A stretch of 64,000 nt of DNA from Metabacillus litoralis (GTDB lineage: Bacteria > Bacillota > Bacilli > Bacillales > Bacillaceae): NCBI RefSeq assembly GCF_007994985.1, contig NZ_VOQF01000003.1, positions 186,001 through 250,000 of the forward strand, in the 5' to 3' direction. The notes beneath the pieces were generated by a model, which was given only the letters and a program-made list of their open reading frames with translations, did not search any database and was not told where the DNA came from. Shown here in pieces: positions 9,038 through 19,144 of this stretch (its first letter is position 1; the number at the start of each line of letters is the position of its first letter). The translations under genes and the position numbers were made by a program.

Positions 9038-9107
9038 TAAAATAAGGCTGTTTTCACTCCAAACTTTGTTACCTAGCAACAATCGTTCAGAAAAGAGCCT
9101 AAAATAA
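9038..9107 (-). mobile_element. Short miniature inverted-repeat element (54 bp) with 8-bp target duplication, at the polC stop codon
   Basis: The element occupies 9046-9099. On the minus strand it starts GGCTCTTTTC and ends GAAAACAGCC, a 10-base terminal inverted repeat with one mismatch. It is flanked on both sides by the 8-base direct repeat TTATTTTA (9100-9107 and 9038-9045). The polC stop codon TAG is made of TA from the duplication and the first G of the element. The left 50 bases are about 80% identical to the left end of the element at 18162-18322. It has no coding capacity. Ends starting GGCTCTTT and 8-bp duplications recall the ISL3 family, which could supply the transposase; that is inference. 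Confidence 0.8.
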
Positions 9108-12100
9108 AGACAATTGATTCTGATCTGGTAGTTCATCCAAACAACCATGTGTTGTTAAATATTCAATGATTGTTTTAGACACTCTTCCCCTTTGTTGAAG
9201 ATCTTCTTTTGACAAAAACTCACCATCTTCTCTAGCTTTTACAATATTGATGGCAGCATTTGTCCCTAACCCTGGGATTGAATTGAATGGCGGAATCAAA
9301 CTATTTCCGTCAATTAAAAATTCTGATGCACTTGAACGATAAAGATCAACTTTTTGGAATGAGTACCCTCTTTCGCACATTTCTAGTGCTAATTCAAGAA
9401 CTGTTAAAAGATTTTTCTCTTTTGGAGATGCATCTAGCCCTTTAACATTTATTTCTTCGATTTTAGCTTTTATTGGTGTGGATCCTTTAACCATTGTGTC
9501 GATATCAAAATCATCTGCACGTACGGTAAAATATGCAGAATAATATAGCAAAGCATGATGTACTTTAAAATAAGCAATCCTAACAGCCATTAATACGTAT
9601 GCTGCAGCATGAGCTTTTGGGAACATGTATTTTATTTTTAAGCAAGAGTTGATATACCAATCTGGAACCTCTTGTTTTTTCATCTCTTCTTCCATTTCAT
9701 CTGTTAAACCTTTTCCTTTACGAACAGACTCCATTATTTTAAAAGCAAATGAAGGCTCTAGCCCCTGGTATATAAGGTATACCATAATATCATCTCGACA
9801 ACCAATAACTTCACTTAAGGTACATATATTATTATGGATTAATTCCTGAGCATTTCCCAGCCATACATCTGTTCCATGTGAGAGTCCAGAAATTTGCACT
9901 AGCTCAGAAAATGTTGTTGGCTTCGTATCTTCAAGCATTTGTCGAACAAATCTCGTACCAAATTCAGGAATACCTAATGTTCCAGTTTTACACATAATTT
10001 GTTCTGAAGTGACACCCAATGATTCAGTTCCACTAAAGATTTTCATCACTTCTGGATCATCTGTTGGAATCGTCTTCGGATCTATCCCACTTAAATCTTG
10101 AAGCATACGTATAACTGTTGGATCATCATGCCCAAGTATATCAAGTTTTAGTAAATTATCGTGTATAGAATGGAAATCAAAGTGTGTTGTCTTCCATTCA
10201 GAACCTGTTGCATCAGCTGGAAATTGGATTGGCGAAAAATCAAAGATATCCATATAATCAGGAACAACTATAATTCCACCTGGATGTTGTCCAGTTGTTC
10301 TTTTAACACCAGTGCATCCTTGCACAAGGCGGTCAACTTCTGCACCTCTATGAACAATATTGCGATCATTTGCATAACCCTTTACATATCCATAAGCTGT
10401 TTTTTCAGCAACCGTACCTATCGTTCCTGCACGAAAAACATTATCTTCACCAAAAAGAATTTTTGTATAATTATGAGCTATTGGCTGATATTCACCAGAG
10501 AAGTTCAAATCGATATCAGGTACTTTATCACCTTTAAACCCAAGAAACGTTTCGAAAGGAATATCATGTCCATCTTTTTTATATTGACCACCACAATGTG
10601 GACATTCTTTATTCGGCAAATCAAATCCAGAACCAACTGAACCATCATTAAAAAACTCTGAATGCTGACAATCTGGACAAACATAATGTGGGGGCAATGG
10701 ATTAACCTCTGTTATCTCTGTCATTGTTGCTACAAAAGAAGAACCAACAGATCCACGAGATCCTACTAGATAACCGTCATCTAGCGATTTTTTTACAAGT
10801 TTATGAGAAATCAGATAAATAACAGCAAATCCGTGACCAATAATACTTTTCAACTCTTTTTCTAGTCTAGCCTCAACAAGTTCAGGGAGATTTTCTCCAT
10901 ATATGCTTCTTGCTCTTGAATAACTCATCTCTCTGACTTCTTCATCAGCACCCTCAATTTTTGGAGTGTAAAGATCGTCTTTGATAGGTTTAATTTCATC
11001 GATCATATCTGCTATTTTATTTGTATTATCAACTACAATCTCCTTTGCTTTCTCTTTACCAAGAAATGAAAAACAGTCCAGCATTTCATCGGTTGTTCTA
11101 AAATGAACATCAGGAAGCTCATGTCGATTTAAAGGATTAGCCCCACCTTGAGAGCTTACTAAAATCTTTCGGTAGATTTTATCGACAGGATTTAAATAAT
11201 GAGCATTACCAGTAGCAACTACTGGTTTCTCTAGCTTTTCACCAAGTTTCACAATATTTGAAACGATCTCTTGAAGCGCAACTTCATCTCTAATATAATC
11301 CAAGTCAATTAAATGATTATATACCTCTAGTGGTTGAACCTCTAGATAATCATAAAACGAGGCGATCTCTTCAACTTCCTCTGGAGACTTTTGCATCATA
11401 CCTTCGAACACTTCACCTTTATCACAAGCAGAGCCTACTAAAAGTCCTTCTCGATACTTATTTAACTGTGAACGAGGAATACGAGGAACTCTGTAAAAAT
11501 AGTTTATATGAGAAATAGAAACAAGTTTAAATAAGTTTTTTAAGCCTGTCTCATTTTTTGCTAAAACAATTGCATGATATGGTCGTGAACGTTGATAAGA
11601 ATTTCCTTTTCCCATATTATCATTAAACTGATCGTGATATTCAATTTCCTTTTCAGCAGAATCTTTTAACATCTTAATTAAAAGATAGCCTGTTGCCTCA
11701 GCATCATAAATTGCTCTGTGATGCTGTGTTAATTCAATATCAAATTTCTTACATAATGTGTTTAGACGGTGATTTTTCATTTCTGGGTATAGAAAACGAC
11801 CTAATTCAAGTGTATCAATAACAGGATTTTTAGCTTTTGCTTCTCCTAGAAGCTTTTTGTAACCTACATTTAAAAATCCCATATCAAAACTGGCATTATG
11901 AGCAACTAAAATATCATGACCTATCCAATCCTTGAACTTTCGTAACACCTCATCTACATTTGGTGCTGTTCTTACCATATCATCAGTAATACCTGTCAAC
12001 TCTATAGTGGTTGCTGATAATGGATGATGTGGATTAGCGAAGGATTCAAACCGATCGATAATTTCTCCACCACGAATTTTAACTGCAGCAAGCTCAATTA

Positions 12101-13412
12101 TCGTATCATAAACTGCAGAAAGTCCCGTAGTCTCAACATCAAAAACTATATATGTTTCATCAGGTAGGAACCGATGTTCATCATTATAAGCTATAGGTAC
12201 ACCATCGTTTACAAGATTAATTTCTACACCATATAAAATCTTAACACCATTCTTTTTACCAGCTGAATAAGCTTCAGGAAAGGATTGTGCAACAGCATGA
12301 TCTGTTAAAGCAATCGCTTTATGACCCCATTTTTTTGCTTGCTCTATATACTTGCTAACAGATGTTACAGCATCCATTTGACTCATTGGTGAATGTAAAT
12401 GAAGCTCCACCCTTTTTTCATCTTCTGGTGCCTTATCTTTTCTTTCCCTTGGAGAAATTTCATTAATATCATTTGCGATCATAACCAAATCACGAACAAA
12501 AGTATCATTTTGAATGCTTCCTCTTACCTTTAACCACATTCCCTTTTTAACAGCTTGAACTAATGCAGCATCTTCTTTGTCTCTAGCGAACATCTTTACA
12601 AGTATTGAGCTTGTATAATCAGTAATTTTGAAGGTTAGTAATGTTCTTCCACTACGTAACTCTCTTGTTTCAGCATCAAAAACATACCCTTGGATAGCAA
12701 TTCTTCTTTCTTCATCTTCAATAGAGACAAGAGTCCGAATGTCTTCATCATCTTTAATCGTATATCCAATTGTTAGTGGACCTGAAAGTTCAGGCATGGA
12801 TGATTCTTCTCTTTCCGCATTCTCCATATCTGTTAATGCTTGGAAGCCACGTTCTTTGTCTTCTTGCATCTTTTGTTCTTGGAATTGTTTAACTTCCTCT
12901 TCGCTTACAGCGACAGTTGTTTCCATTTGAAAAGGTGGGAAGCCAAATTGTTGGAAGCTATCTTGAATTAATGAAGCATATTTACGCTTAATTGTCATTG
13001 ATTCTGTATCGTTTCTTGTTTTGATTATAACTTTGATACCTTGAACAGTTGGTTTTTGTTCATTTAACAATGAAAGCATTGGTGGAGAAATGCCATCCAT
13101 TTGCTGAATACAAGTTGACCAATAATCTTGCACTAACTTTTCATCAAATGCTTGGTCTATAGTTTCAAAGGAAAATGTCACATCTGCAATATGAGAAAAA
13201 GCTTTAGTTATTTTTGAATAAAATAACTGATATATATTAAAAGGGAGGATCTTTTCAAATTGAAAATGAAAATGCCATTTTTTAATTTCTTTATGAACAG
13301 TTAATTTTGCAATAGAACCATTTCTAAAGTGAACAACAGCTGCATCTTCAGTTAAATTTATTTGTTGTAGCAATAGTTGAAATCGCTCGATTTGTGTTGT
13401 CTGATTCTCCAT
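9099..13412 (-). CDS. polC: DNA polymerase III alpha subunit, PolC type
   Basis: The 1437-residue protein is the Gram-positive replicative polymerase with built-in proofreading. Visible parts are an N-terminal region, an OB fold (about 230-320), a PHP domain beginning at [10 protein letters not shown] (335-344), and an exonuclease inserted in the PHP domain with DVETTG at 425-430. A zinc site follows (CPDC with a later CPHC), then the palm with [14 protein letters not shown] and a C-terminal helix-hairpin-helix. GAGAGGGGAAAAG precedes the ATG. Its stop codon lies at the junction with a miniature element. The C-terminus LSLF is intact, so the insertion did not alter the protein. Confidence 0.98.
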   Translation of the reverse strand: MENQTTQIERFQLLLQQINLTEDAAVVHFRNGSIAKLTVHKEIKKWHFHFQFEKILPFNIYQLFYSKITKAFSHIADVTFSFETIDQAFDEKLVQDYWSTCIQQMDGISPPMLSLLNEQKPTVQGIKVIIKTRNDTESMTIKRKYASLIQDSFQQFGFPPFQMETTVAVSEEEVKQFQEQKMQEDKERGFQALTDMENAEREESSMPELSGPLTIGYTIKDDEDIRTLVSIEDEERRIAIQGYVFDAETRELRSGRTLLTFKITDYTSSILVKMFARDKEDAALVQAVKKGMWLKVRGSIQNDTFVRDLVMIANDINEISPRERKDKAPEDEKRVELHLHSPMSQMDAVTSVSKYIEQAKKWGHKAIALTDHAVAQSFPEAYSAGKKNGVKILYGVEINLVNDGVPIAYNDEHRFLPDETYIVFDVETTGLSAVYDTIIELAAVKIRGGEIIDRFESFANPHHPLSATTIELTGITDDMVRTAPNVDEVLRKFKDWIGHDILVAHNASFDMGFLNVGYKKLLGEAKAKNPVIDTLELGRFLYPEMKNHRLNTLCKKFDIELTQHHRAIYDAEATGYLLIKMLKDSAEKEIEYHDQFNDNMGKGNSYQRSRPYHAIVLAKNETGLKNLFKLVSISHINYFYRVPRIPRSQLNKYREGLLVGSACDKGEVFEGMMQKSPEEVEEIASFYDYLEVQPLEVYNHLIDLDYIRDEVALQEIVSNIVKLGEKLEKPVVATGNAHYLNPVDKIYRKILVSSQGGANPLNRHELPDVHFRTTDEMLDCFSFLGKEKAKEIVVDNTNKIADMIDEIKPIKDDLYTPKIEGADEEVREMSYSRARSIYGENLPELVEARLEKELKSIIGHGFAVIYLISHKLVKKSLDDGYLVGSRGSVGSSFVATMTEITEVNPLPPHYVCPDCQHSEFFNDGSVGSGFDLPNKECPHCGGQYKKDGHDIPFETFLGFKGDKVPDIDLNFSGEYQPIAHNYTKILFGEDNVFRAGTIGTVAEKTAYGYVKGYANDRNIVHRGAEVDRLVQGCTGVKRTTGQHPGGIIVVPDYMDIFDFSPIQFPADATGSEWKTTHFDFHSIHDNLLKLDILGHDDPTVIRMLQDLSGIDPKTIPTDDPEVMKIFSGTESLGVTSEQIMCKTGTLGIPEFGTRFVRQMLEDTKPTTFSELVQISGLSHGTDVWLGNAQELIHNNICTLSEVIGCRDDIMVYLIYQGLEPSFAFKIMESVRKGKGLTDEMEEEMKKQEVPDWYINSCLKIKYMFPKAHAAAYVLMAVRIAYFKVHHALLYYSAYFTVRADDFDIDTMVKGSTPIKAKIEEINVKGLDASPKEKNLLTVLELALEMCERGYSFQKVDLYRSSASEFLIDGNSLIPPFNSIPGLGTNAAINIVKAREDGEFLSKEDLQQRGRVSKTIIEYLTTHGCLDELPDQNQLSLF

Positions 13413-13470
13413 TATCTTTTCCCCTCTCCATGAAGGTAATATCTACTAAAACATATTAGTAATCACAACT

Positions 13471-13533
13471 GAAGAGGCTGCCTCATTTTTATAGACATCA
13501 TACATATGTCCATTCACTCGAGTCAGCCTCTTC
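13471..13533. repeat. Palindromic hairpin element between proS and polC
   Basis: The outer arms are GAAGAGGCTGCCTC on the left and, read inward on the other strand, GAAGAGGCTGACTC on the right: 13 of 14 positions match. An inner GACAT...ATGTC pair adds to the fold. No direct repeat flanks it, and no T tract follows on either strand, so it is not a classical terminator. It may be a dispersed hairpin repeat or an mRNA processing or stability element in the polC leader. Confidence 0.6.
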
Positions 13534-13550
13534 TCGTCTTATATTTATCT

Positions 13551-13579
13551 ATCTTAACATGCTTTTATAGTTACTGTAA
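13551..13579 (-). promoter_or_regulatory. Candidate sigma-A promoter for polC
   Basis: On the minus strand TTACAG (13574-13579) and TAAGAT (13551-13556) are 17 bases apart, about 140 bases upstream of the polC start. Transcription from here would include the palindromic element at 13471-13533 in the leader. Confidence 0.4.
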
Positions 13580-13648
13580 GCTTTTTATAATATCTGAATT
13601 TAAGCGGAACTATTAAATATTATTTTAAGATCCTTCATTCAACTATTA

Positions 13649-15352
13649 TCATAAACCTAAAATTTGTGTTAATTTTTCAGTAAGATCATTAAGATTAACT
13701 TCAAATGATTCTCCTGATTTGCGTAATTTAACCTCTACAATACCTTCATCAGCTTTTTTACCAACGGTTATTCGTACAGGTAATCCAATAAGATCTGAAT
13801 CAGCAAATTTTACACCAACTCGTTCTTGGCGGTCATCTAAAAGTACTTCATAGCCCTTTGTATTAAGCTCATGATATAGGTTTTCAGCAAGTTCTCTTTG
13901 TGAATCATTTTTTACATTAACCGGTATAATGTGAATAGTAAAAGGTGCAATATTTTCAGGCCATACAATACCGTTTTCATCATTATGTTGTTCAATAATC
14001 GCAGCTAATGTTCTAGAAACTCCAATTCCATAACATCCCATAATCATAGGTTGAGCACGACCATTTTCATCCAAAAATGTCGCATTCATAGCTTCACTAT
14101 ATCTAGTTCCTAGCTTAAATACATGACCAACTTCAATCCCCTTTGCAAATTGAATTAACCCTTTACCATCTGGTGATACATCACCCTCTTGAATAAAGCG
14201 AAGATCAGCATATTGAGAGACTTTAGCATCCCTGTCAAGATTAACACCCTTATAATGGTGATTTTCCTCATTAGCACCACAAACACCATTAATAATGACT
14301 GAAACAGCTTGATCTGCTACAACTTCAATTTCATTTGGAATGTTTATTGGTCCTACATAACCAGGCACACAATTTAATACTTCTTTCGTTTCGTCTGCAG
14401 TTGCCAGTTCGACAACAGAAGCACTGAAAAGATTTTTCACTTTTATATCATTTATTTCATGATCACCACGAGCTAATACTAAAACAAATTTCTCATCTAC
14501 TTTAAACAAAATAGACTTTACACAAGTTTCTTTGGAAACATTTAAAAAAGAAGAAATTTCTTCAATTGTACGTTGATTAGGTGTTACAATTTTTTCTAGC
14601 TCATTTTCTGCTACATTGCTTTTCTCATATTCTGCAATAACTGGTGCCATTTCAACATTAGCTGCATATTGTGAGCTATCAGAGTAAGCAATTGTGTCTT
14701 CACCTATTTCTGACAGTACCATAAATTCATGAGTATCAGTTCCACCCATTGCACCTGAATCAGCGATAACAGCTCTAAAATTCAAGCCACAACGTGAAAA
14801 AACATTTTGATACGCTTCAAACATCTTTGTATAACCTTCATCAAGACTTTCGTTCGTTGAGTGAAATGAGTACGCATCCTTCATAATAAATTCACGTCCA
14901 CGTAATACGCCAAAACGTGGTCGTTTTTCATCTCGGAACTTTGTTTGGATTTGATATAATGCAAGTGGTAGCCTCTTATATGACTTCACTTCATCGCGGA
15001 CAAGGCTTGTGATCATTTCTTCATGAGTTGCCCCAAGTGCAAAATCTCGGTTATGGCGATCTTTAAGTCTCATCAATTCAGGACCATAAGAATACCAGCG
15101 TCCCGATTCCTGCCAAAGCTCTGCTTGTTGTAATGCAGGCATTAGTAATTCAGATGCACCTGCTTGATTCATTTCTTCTCGAACAATTTGTTCAATTTTC
15201 TTAAGAACTTTATGAGCTAATGGTAAGTAGCTATAAACACCACTTGTGTTTTGTCTAATAAATCCTGCTCGTAGCATAAGCTGGTGACTTTTGACCTCAG
15301 CATCAGCTGGAATTTCTCTTAGAGTAGGAATAAACATCATACTTTGTTTCAT
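13649..15352 (-). CDS. proS: Prolyl-tRNA synthetase, bacterial type
   Basis: The 567-residue class II synthetase charges tRNA-Pro. It begins [20 protein letters not shown] and shows motif 1 around [17 protein letters not shown], motif 2 with [17 protein letters not shown], an inserted YbaK-type editing domain in the middle, and a C-terminal anticodon-binding domain ending in LTQILGL. The ATG at 15352 follows GATAGAGGTG by 7 bases; the 20 in-frame codons upstream have no family similarity. No T-box leader is visible. Adjacent rasP upstream and polC downstream match the B. subtilis order. Confidence 0.97.
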   Translation of the reverse strand: MKQSMMFIPTLREIPADAEVKSHQLMLRAGFIRQNTSGVYSYLPLAHKVLKKIEQIVREEMNQAGASELLMPALQQAELWQESGRWYSYGPELMRLKDRHNRDFALGATHEEMITSLVRDEVKSYKRLPLALYQIQTKFRDEKRPRFGVLRGREFIMKDAYSFHSTNESLDEGYTKMFEAYQNVFSRCGLNFRAVIADSGAMGGTDTHEFMVLSEIGEDTIAYSDSSQYAANVEMAPVIAEYEKSNVAENELEKIVTPNQRTIEEISSFLNVSKETCVKSILFKVDEKFVLVLARGDHEINDIKVKNLFSASVVELATADETKEVLNCVPGYVGPINIPNEIEVVADQAVSVIINGVCGANEENHHYKGVNLDRDAKVSQYADLRFIQEGDVSPDGKGLIQFAKGIEVGHVFKLGTRYSEAMNATFLDENGRAQPMIMGCYGIGVSRTLAAIIEQHNDENGIVWPENIAPFTIHIIPVNVKNDSQRELAENLYHELNTKGYEVLLDDRQERVGVKFADSDLIGLPVRITVGKKADEGIVEVKLRKSGESFEVNLNDLTEKLTQILGL

Positions 15353-15451
15353 AACGAGCACCTCTATCTTATCAAACTTCTTGAAAATCTCCGGAAACCC
15401 TCTAGATCTCACGGAAACAAATTTACTGCAATAATTCTAATGTACCTGTTT

Positions 15452-15479
15452 AATATATAGTTATATTTTAATCATACAA
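15452..15479 (-). promoter_or_regulatory. Candidate sigma-A promoter for proS
   Basis: On the minus strand TTGTAT (15474-15479) is followed after 16 bases by TATATT (15452-15457), about 100 bases upstream of proS. An overlapping alternative pairs TTATTG and TATATA with 17 bases. Confidence 0.4.
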
Positions 15480-15531
15480 TAATAAACTGCTTTTCACAGA
15501 TCAATTTAGTTTAAGTAATCAGTATTTAATT

Positions 15532-16791
15532 TTATAAAAATAATCGTTGAATATCATTCCAAGTAACTACAAGCATTAATAGCATAAGTAAAGAAAATCC
15601 AATAAAATGAACGATACCTTCTTTTTGTCGATCAATAGGCTTTCCTCTTAATGCTTCTACAAATAAGAAGAGTAGTCGTCCACCATCTAAAGCAGGGATA
15701 GGTAACAAATTGACAATACCTAAATTAATACTTAGAAGAGCAGCCCATCTTAGTAAATTAGTTGTACCAGATTCTGCTACTTGATCTGTCATATCGTATA
15801 TCCCAACTGGACCTGAAAGCATATCAATCGAAAACTGCCCAGTGACTAATTTTCCAAACCCTATTAAAATCTCTTTAGTCCAAGTGTATGTTTCAACGAA
15901 ACCATACTTAAGTGAGCTTACAAAGGATTTATCAACTGGATTATACGCCCCAATTCTACCAATCGTTTCTTCACCAACTTTAGCAGCATCAGGTACTACT
16001 TCATAACTTAAAATATCTCCTTGACGCTCTACCTCAAATGTTAATTCGGTTTCTGGATTTTGCTGAATAATTTTAACGACTTCTGCCCATGAAGATGTTG
16101 ATTCTCCTTCAATGGAATGAATAACATCTCCTTCTTGTAACCCTGATTCTTTTGCAGATCCATCATCAGTTAACTGTCCTAATTTTGGGTCATCAACAGG
16201 AGCACCTTGAAGAAGTCCTAATGAAAAAAGAATGACAAAAGCTAATAAAAAGTTCATTGCTGGCCCAGCAAATATCGCTGCAATTCTTTGTCTTACCGTT
16301 TTAGACTGAAATTGACGATTGTATGGTGCAATTTGTATTTCCTGACCATCTACAATAAAGTAAGAGGTTTCACTAACATCAAAACGCTTTATAAATTCTT
16401 CTTCACCGTGTTCGTAACCTGAAATGAACATGTTATGTTCCAAATCAACATTTTCTACTTCAATTACACGAGCATTAGGATACTTTTCTTTATTGTTCAA
16501 GATAATCTTTTCCACTTGATTTTCTTTGTTAAAAAGTAAGCCAACGTTATGACCAGGCTTAACTTCAATTACTTCGGGATCCTCACCTGCCATTCGAACA
16601 AAACCACCTATAGGTAGTAAGCGAATGGTATAAATTGTTTCATTTTTTTTAAATGACAATATTTTGGGACCGAAACCAATAGCAAATTCCCGACAAAGTA
16701 TTCCTGCACGATTTGCAAATATTAAATGCCCTAATTCATGAAAAAATACAAGAGCACCAAAAATAAGAACAAAAGCTATCACTGTATTCAT
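15532..16791 (-). CDS. rasP: Site-2 intramembrane zinc metalloprotease (RasP/RseP family)
   Basis: The 419-residue membrane protein cleaves anti-sigma factors and other membrane proteins within the bilayer. The zinc motif HELGH is at residues 18-22 in the first membrane helix. A PDZ domain follows the second helix (KESGLQEGDVIHSIEGESTS). The second catalytic motif NLLPIPALDGGRLLF lies near the C-terminus. An extracytoplasmic insertion separates the first helix from the PDZ. In B. subtilis RasP processes RsiW and FtsL. The ATG follows AAGGGTGG by about 10 bases, and the gene lies 15 bases after dxr. Confidence 0.96.
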   Translation of the reverse strand: MNTVIAFVLIFGALVFFHELGHLIFANRAGILCREFAIGFGPKILSFKKNETIYTIRLLPIGGFVRMAGEDPEVIEVKPGHNVGLLFNKENQVEKIILNNKEKYPNARVIEVENVDLEHNMFISGYEHGEEEFIKRFDVSETSYFIVDGQEIQIAPYNRQFQSKTVRQRIAAIFAGPAMNFLLAFVILFSLGLLQGAPVDDPKLGQLTDDGSAKESGLQEGDVIHSIEGESTSSWAEVVKIIQQNPETELTFEVERQGDILSYEVVPDAAKVGEETIGRIGAYNPVDKSFVSSLKYGFVETYTWTKEILIGFGKLVTGQFSIDMLSGPVGIYDMTDQVAESGTTNLLRWAALLSINLGIVNLLPIPALDGGRLLFLFVEALRGKPIDRQKEGIVHFIGFSLLMLLMLVVTWNDIQRLFL

Positions 16792-16806
16792 ACTGTATGA
16801 CCACCC

Positions 16807-17958
16807 TTATGAGATTAATGTTTGTACAAAATTTCTTGTTAGTTGATCAACTTCTTGAATCTGCTCTAAACCTGGATGTGCGATGCTCTCATGCTTATCC
16901 ATTGCTCTTTCAATACATTCCTCTATTTGGAGAAACTTAATTTTACCCTTCAAAAAACTAGCGACAGCTTCTTCATTTGCTGCGTTCAAAACTGTAGGCA
17001 TTGTTCCACCTATTTTACCTGAATCATATGCAAATTGTAAGCATTTATATCTGTTAAAATCAGCTTTTTCAAAATGAAGCTTTCCAAATTCCCATAATTC
17101 AAGTCTCTTAGATTTTTCTAAAGGCAGTCTATCAGGGTATGTTAAAGCATATTGAATGGGCCCTCTCATATCTGGTGTACCTAATTGTGCTTTTATACTA
17201 CGATCTTGAAACTCTACCAAAGAGTGAATAATGCTTTCTTTATGTAGTAATACATCAATTTTTTCATAAGGAATATTAAATAACCAATGTGCTTCAATAA
17301 CTTCTAAGCCTTTATTCATCATTGTAGCTGAATCAATGGTAATCTTAGCACCCATAGACCAGTTTGGATGATTGAGTGCTTGCTCTACCGTTACTTCATG
17401 TAGTTCTTCTCTTTTCTTATCACGGAAACTACCGCCTGAGGCTGTAACAATTAACCGATCAATTGTTTTTTCATTTTCTCCTTGAAGACATTGAAATATA
17501 GCAGAGTGTTCACTATCAACGGGTAATAACTTCACATTATACTTTGCAGCATGCTCCGTCACTAAATGTCCCGCTGTAACAAGAGTCTCTTTGTTTGCTA
17601 TAGCAATAGTGATGTTATTCTCAATGGCTCTTAATGTTGGAACTAACCCGACACTTCCCACTACTGCATTAACTAGACAATCTACTCTATCATAAACTGC
17701 TGCTTCTATAAGAGCATTATCCCCATATCCAAATTTAATGTCGTTACTTGAAAATTCAAATTTAAGCTTTTCATATGTTTCTTTGTCTTTTACAGCTACA
17801 AATGCAGGTTTAAATTTAGAGATAATATCTACACCTGTTTTAATGTTACTTCCAAAAGACATTGCCAGAAGTTTAAAATGTTCAGGATGTGATTCAATGA
17901 CATCCAAGGTTTGGATACCTATCGAACCTGTCGCACCTAATAAGCTAATTTTTTTCAC
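16807..17958 (-). CDS. dxr: 1-deoxy-D-xylulose 5-phosphate reductoisomerase
   Basis: The enzyme makes 2-C-methyl-D-erythritol 4-phosphate, the first committed step of the non-mevalonate isoprenoid pathway. From a GTG at 17958 the product is 383 residues, the same as in B. subtilis. It has the NADPH motif LLGATGSIG at about 6-14, [22 protein letters not shown] and the [21 protein letters not shown] block. GGAAGTG ends 5 bases before the GTG, whereas the in-frame TTG at 17976 has no site. Neighbours uppS and cdsA use isoprenoid and lipid precursors, so the cluster is functionally coherent. Confidence 0.96.
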   Translation of the reverse strand: MKKISLLGATGSIGIQTLDVIESHPEHFKLLAMSFGSNIKTGVDIISKFKPAFVAVKDKETYEKLKFEFSSNDIKFGYGDNALIEAAVYDRVDCLVNAVVGSVGLVPTLRAIENNITIAIANKETLVTAGHLVTEHAAKYNVKLLPVDSEHSAIFQCLQGENEKTIDRLIVTASGGSFRDKKREELHEVTVEQALNHPNWSMGAKITIDSATMMNKGLEVIEAHWLFNIPYEKIDVLLHKESIIHSLVEFQDRSIKAQLGTPDMRGPIQYALTYPDRLPLEKSKRLELWEFGKLHFEKADFNRYKCLQFAYDSGKIGGTMPTVLNAANEEAVASFLKGKIKFLQIEECIERAMDKHESIAHPGLEQIQEVDQLTRNFVQTLIS

Positions 17959-18323
17959 AAGTTCACTTCCAATCAATAAGAATGCGTAAGATACGCGTCC
18001 ATTTTAACATTAGGAACTGTTAAGATTTCTGTTACAAGCAGTTCCTATTGAAATAAATAACACATTTAAAAATAATTCTGCTTTGAACACTACTCAAACT
18101 ATATATTCCAAATATCCCAACGTCCGAAATCTTGAAATATAAGCTTCTAAACAATTAGTTAGGCTCTTTTCTGAACGATTGTTACTATATAACCAAAATT
18201 TGGAGTGAAAACAGTGTTTTCCACTATAAAAATACCATTTTATGAAGAAAAGATGCCACTAGACGTAATGCAGAGCTGATTGCTTCGAGTATTTAAAAGC
18301 AACAAAGTTTGCGAAAACAGCCA
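17959..18323. other. Intergenic region cdsA-dxr (365 bases)
   Basis: No gene is visible. The half next to cdsA is the 161-bp miniature element (18162-18322) with its target duplications. The remaining 200 bases hold a 9-bp inverted repeat TAGGAACTG/CAGTTCCTA (18011-18047) with no T tract. Two weak minus-strand sigma-A-like pairs are present: TTCGGA, 17, TATATA and TTGAGT, 17, TATTTT. One of these may drive dxr, which the insertion may have separated from cdsA transcription. Confidence 0.65.
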
Positions 18324-18330
18324 TTAGTTA
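18154..18330 (+). mobile_element. Longer miniature inverted-repeat element (161 bp) with 8-bp target duplication, at the cdsA stop codon
   Basis: The element is 18162-18322, starting GGCTCTTTTCTGAACG and ending GCGAAAACAGCC on the plus strand. The ends form an imperfect inverted repeat, with 9 of the first 10 positions matching and further matches to about base 30. The perfect 8-base direct repeat ATTAGTTA flanks it at 18154-18161 and 18323-18330. On the minus strand this duplication reads TAACTAAT and contains the cdsA stop codon. There is no coding capacity. It shares its left 50 bases with the 54-bp element at 9046-9099. GGCTCTTT-type ends and 8-bp duplications suggest mobilisation by an ISL3-family transposase (inference). 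Confidence 0.82.
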
Positions 18331-19127
18331 AAAAGGATCAACATAAAATGTAAAAGCGGCAAAACAAATAGCAAACTATCGAATCGATCTAAAATACCGC
18401 CATGACCGGGTAAGATTGTTCCAGAATCTTTCACATGATAATGTCTTTTTAAAGCAGATTCAACAAGATCACCGATTTGTCCAAAGACCGAAAGTAAAGT
18501 TGTCATAACAATAACCACAAATAAATTATCTAAAATACCTGTAAAATAGTGATAGATACAAGCAAATATTACTGCAAATAAAACACCACCAACAGCACCT
18601 TCAATTGTTTTATTGGGACTTATTTCAGGCCACAGTTTATTTTTACCCATTGCACGTCCTATAAAATATGCTCCAGAATCAGTCACCCATATCAATAATA
18701 ATGCATAAAAGACCAGCTCTAGACCACCTTGTAACTCAGAATTTCTAGTTTCAATAAGAAAATAAAAACCTATGCCTAAATAAAAAATTGCAATAACAAC
18801 GAAACCTACATCATCGAACGTAAATTTATTTTTCGTTACGACAGTATAAGTTAATAATAAAAGTAAAGCTAATAATGCAAACTCAGATTTAGAAAAACCT
18901 TCTAATAATACTGTTATATAAGTATTTGGTATTAATAGAACCCATAATATTAATAAACTGACTAGCCCTGGGAAACTAAATAAAGATATTTTTTTCATTT
19001 TTAACAATTCATGTAACGCAATTGATGCTAGCAGGTAAACAAATATAGTAAATGGAAGCTTTCCATAAATAACAAATGGAAGAAAAAGAGCTGCAGCTAA
19101 TATTGCGGTTAAAATTCGTTGTTTCAT
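18324..19127 (-). CDS. cdsA: Phosphatidate cytidylyltransferase (CDP-diacylglycerol synthase)
   Basis: The 267-residue integral membrane enzyme converts phosphatidate and CTP to CDP-diacylglycerol, the precursor of all phospholipids here. It is almost wholly hydrophobic, with about eight membrane segments, and carries the family signature SPNKTIEGAVGG followed by KDSGTILPGHGGILDRFDSLLF near the C-terminus. The ATG at 19127 follows AAAGGTG by 10 bases; the longer frame upstream overlaps uppS and is rejected. It lies 17 bases after uppS. The stop codon sits in the target duplication of a miniature element, and the length is normal. Confidence 0.96.
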   Translation of the reverse strand: MKQRILTAILAAALFLPFVIYGKLPFTIFVYLLASIALHELLKMKKISLFSFPGLVSLLILWVLLIPNTYITVLLEGFSKSEFALLALLLLLTYTVVTKNKFTFDDVGFVVIAIFYLGIGFYFLIETRNSELQGGLELVFYALLLIWVTDSGAYFIGRAMGKNKLWPEISPNKTIEGAVGGVLFAVIFACIYHYFTGILDNLFVVIVMTTLLSVFGQIGDLVESALKRHYHVKDSGTILPGHGGILDRFDSLLFVLPLLHFMLILFN

Positions 19128-19144
19128 TTTTAGTTCATCACCTT

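Larger units (their letters stand above)
8475..9098. other. Intergenic region polC-rimP (about 620 bases)
   Basis: No credible gene is present. In the transcription direction the region contains the 54-bp miniature element and its target duplication (9038-9107), AT-rich sequence, an intrinsic terminator (8773-8797) and a fragment resembling the core of the longer miniature element (8587-8628). An open frame of 108 codons at 8625-8951 on the minus strand lacks a ribosome binding site and any recognisable similarity, and the terminator lies inside it. The rimP promoter probably lies at 8520-8620, but no clean pair of hexamers stands out. Confidence 0.7.

Noticed and set aside
10161-10640. Plus-strand open frame of 159 codons antisense to polC
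   Set aside because: It is the reverse of conserved polC coding sequence; the Cys/Ile/Asn-rich translation is typical of a shadow frame. The same holds for the other plus-strand frames in the window.
15353-15440. T-box riboswitch before proS
   Set aside because: The T-box core AGGGTGGNACCGCG is not present; AGAGGGTTTCCGG is only a superficial resemblance, and no specifier-loop structure is seen.
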